A stretch of DNA of 7,348 nucleotides from Planctomycetota bacterium (lineage in GTDB: Bacteria; Planctomycetota; Phycisphaerae; Sedimentisphaerales; Anaerohalosphaeraceae). This document shows, one piece after another, positions 6,297 to 7,348 of this stretch. The DNA lies in the NCBI GenBank assembly GCA_003644215.1, contig QNBU01000051.1:1-7348 (forward strand). The letters run 5' to 3'. The translations under genes were made by a program, and so were the position numbers. Every line of letters starts with the position of its first letter. The stretch's first letter is position 1. The notes beneath the pieces were generated by a model. The model ran no database searches, was not told the origin of the DNA, and saw nothing but the letters and a program-made list of their open reading frames with translations.

Positions 6297-7348
6297 ATGA
6301 CGGCCCGTAAAAAAACGGATGAGACACAAATGAATTTTGATTTTGACGGGGACTCGCCGCCAGCAAAGAAAGGTGTTAAAAAAACGGCTAAAAAAGCAAC
6401 TAAAGTATCAAAGAAATCGCCGGAAAAAACTGTTCAAGACAAGAAAGTCAAAACGGTTGTAAAGATAGCGAAAAGCTTTACCAAAAAGAAGCGATCCCGG
6501 AAATCCGTTGCCGCCACTGCCGAGTCGATGGCGGCCAAGCAGCGGGATATTAGCGTCAGCGAATTTTTTGCCAAGAACCGCCATTTGCTGGGGTTTGATA
6601 ATCCTCGAAAGGCACTGCTCACAGCGGTTAAAGAGGCCGTGGACAATTCACTGGATGCCTGTGAAGAGGCGCATATCCTGCCTGATCTGATGATTGCCAT
6701 CAAACCGGTTGCGGATACGGACAACAAGTTTATTTTGACCGTGCGGGATAACGGCCCTGGTATTGTGGCCAAGCAGGTCCCCAATATCTTTGCCCGTCTG
6801 CTTTATGGGAGCAAGTTTCATACGCTCAAGATGAGCCGCGGCCAGCAGGGCATCGGCATCAGCGCCGCCGGGATGTACGGTCTGCTGACGACCGGTGAAC
6901 CGGTTCAGATTATCACACGCACCAGCGCCAAAAACCAGGCCCGGCACTATCATGTCCAGATCGACACAACGAAAAACCGCCCCGAAGTCATCAGCGACGA
7001 GGAATGCGATTTTGATCTGCCGACTGGAACCAGCGTAACCATTACGCTGGAGGGCAAATTCCTCAAAGGCAAACAAAGTGTCGATGAATATATCTCGCAG
7101 ACGGCGATGGCAAATCCGCATACGACGATCATTTATTATGCTCCCGGCGGCGAAGTGCATGAGTATCCGCGACAGAACGAGGAACTGCCGTTTTCGCCGG
7201 TCGAGATCAAGCCGCATCCGTATGGCGTGGAGTTGGGCGTGCTGTTCAAAATGGCGCGTGAAAGCACGAGCAAAACAATGGCCGAGTTCCTGAGAAGTGA
7301 GTTTTCACGGGTCAGTCTGCGATGGGTTGCCGGGATTGTCACAAAGGC
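6297..7348 (+). CDS. top6B: DNA topoisomerase VI subunit B, N-terminal 350 residues (runs off the right edge)
   Basis: The ATPase subunit of the type IIB topoisomerase, which with a Spo11-like A subunit passes one duplex through another to relax and decatenate DNA. Residues about 82-255 are a GHKL ATPase domain: SVSEFFAKNRHLLGFDNP (87-103), N-box with E113 and N117 in KEAVDNSLDA, the DNGPGI box at 151-156, and the ATP-lid motif GSKFH...SRGQQGIGISAAGMYG (171-195), which is diagnostic of topoisomerase VI B. The following part (about 256-350) enters the H2TH/transducer region. Residues 1-80 are an extra tail: after an acidic MNFDFDGD patch, residues 22-70 carry 19 lysines and 2 arginines. The usual family N-terminus begins near residue 78. 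AGGAG is 8 nt upstream of the chosen ATG. An ATG at residue 78 would give a conventional length but has no good ribosome binding site. Subunit A is not in the window. Confidence 0.96.
   Translation, partial: MTARKKTDETQMNFDFDGDSPPAKKGVKKTAKKATKVSKKSPEKTVQDKKVKTVVKIAKSFTKKKRSRKSVAATAESMAAKQRDISVSEFFAKNRHLLGFDNPRKALLTAVKEAVDNSLDACEEAHILPDLMIAIKPVADTDNKFILTVRDNGPGIVAKQVPNIFARLLYGSKFHTLKMSRGQQGIGISAAGMYGLLTTGEPVQIITRTSAKNQARHYHVQIDTTKNRPEVISDEECDFDLPTGTSVTITLEGKFLKGKQSVDEYISQTAMANPHTTIIYYAPGGEVHEYPRQNEELPFSPVEIKPHPYGVELGVLFKMARESTSKTMAEFLRSEFSRVSLRWVAGIVTK

Noticed and set aside
6292..6300. A two-codon frame (ATG-GAA-TGA) overlapping the top6B start, considered as a regulatory mini-ORF
   Set aside because: Its ATG is only 3 nt after the AGGAG, and such a minimal frame arises easily by chance.
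5804..6560. The identical peptide AKQRDIS in SerA (residues 392-398) and Top6B (80-86)
   Set aside because: It looked like a shared module, but in Top6B it belongs to the conserved family N-terminus and in SerA it lies in the ASB domain; the DNA differs at several codon positions. Coincidence is the best explanation.
6648..7217. A 189-codon minus-strand frame opposite top6B
   Set aside because: It is antisense to the conserved ATPase motifs of Top6B and has no independent support.
1..7348. A defence system, CRISPR array, prophage or mobile island
   Set aside because: No repeats, integrase, transposase, toxin-antitoxin or nuclease genes are visible; the content is consistent with core chromosome.

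Overview
This window looks like ordinary bacterial chromosome, most probably from a member of the Planctomycetota, perhaps the Phycisphaerae/Sedimentisphaerales side. The guess rests on the combination of genes: a secreted planctomycete-style protein fused to a TlpA-like thioredoxin, a DUF2752 membrane protein with a CPGCG motif, a long-form SerA, and a DNA topoisomerase VI B subunit, which is archaeal/plant-typical but occurs in some bacteria. Shine-Dalgarno sites, a lipobox lipoprotein and sigma70-like promoter boxes support a bacterium rather than an archaeon. The lineage is an inference; no rRNA or marker gene is present.

Layout. The left part (1-3402) is read on the minus strand: an inositol-monophosphatase-family enzyme (2584-3402), then a 777-residue exported protein ending in a thioredoxin domain (143-2476), then the first 29 codons of a membrane-anchored protein that leaves the window at base 1. 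The right part is read on the plus strand: a DUF2752 membrane protein (3461-3919), an overlapping lipoprotein gene (3909-4610), serA (4631-6217), a terminator-like hairpin (6232-6280), and the first 350 codons of topoisomerase VI subunit B (6297 to the window end).

The two halves diverge from a 58-bp intergenic gap (3403-3460). Two sigma70-like promoters can be read there on opposite strands, and their -10 boxes overlap on the same seven base pairs. The plus-strand promoter would start transcription almost at the DUF2752 ATG.

How the genes work together. DUF2752, lipoprotein and serA are tightly packed and probably one transcript. SerA commits 3-phosphoglycerate to serine synthesis; no functional link to the two small envelope proteins is evident. 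The hairpin after serA probably ends that transcript or limits read-through into the topoisomerase gene. Topoisomerase VI needs an A subunit (the Spo11-like cleaving subunit), which would be expected just outside the right edge. I see no CRISPR array, tRNA, rRNA, insertion sequence, phage gene or recognisable defence system. The most unusual items are the lysine-rich tail on the topoisomerase VI B protein, the overlapping divergent promoter, and the thioredoxin fusion protein.
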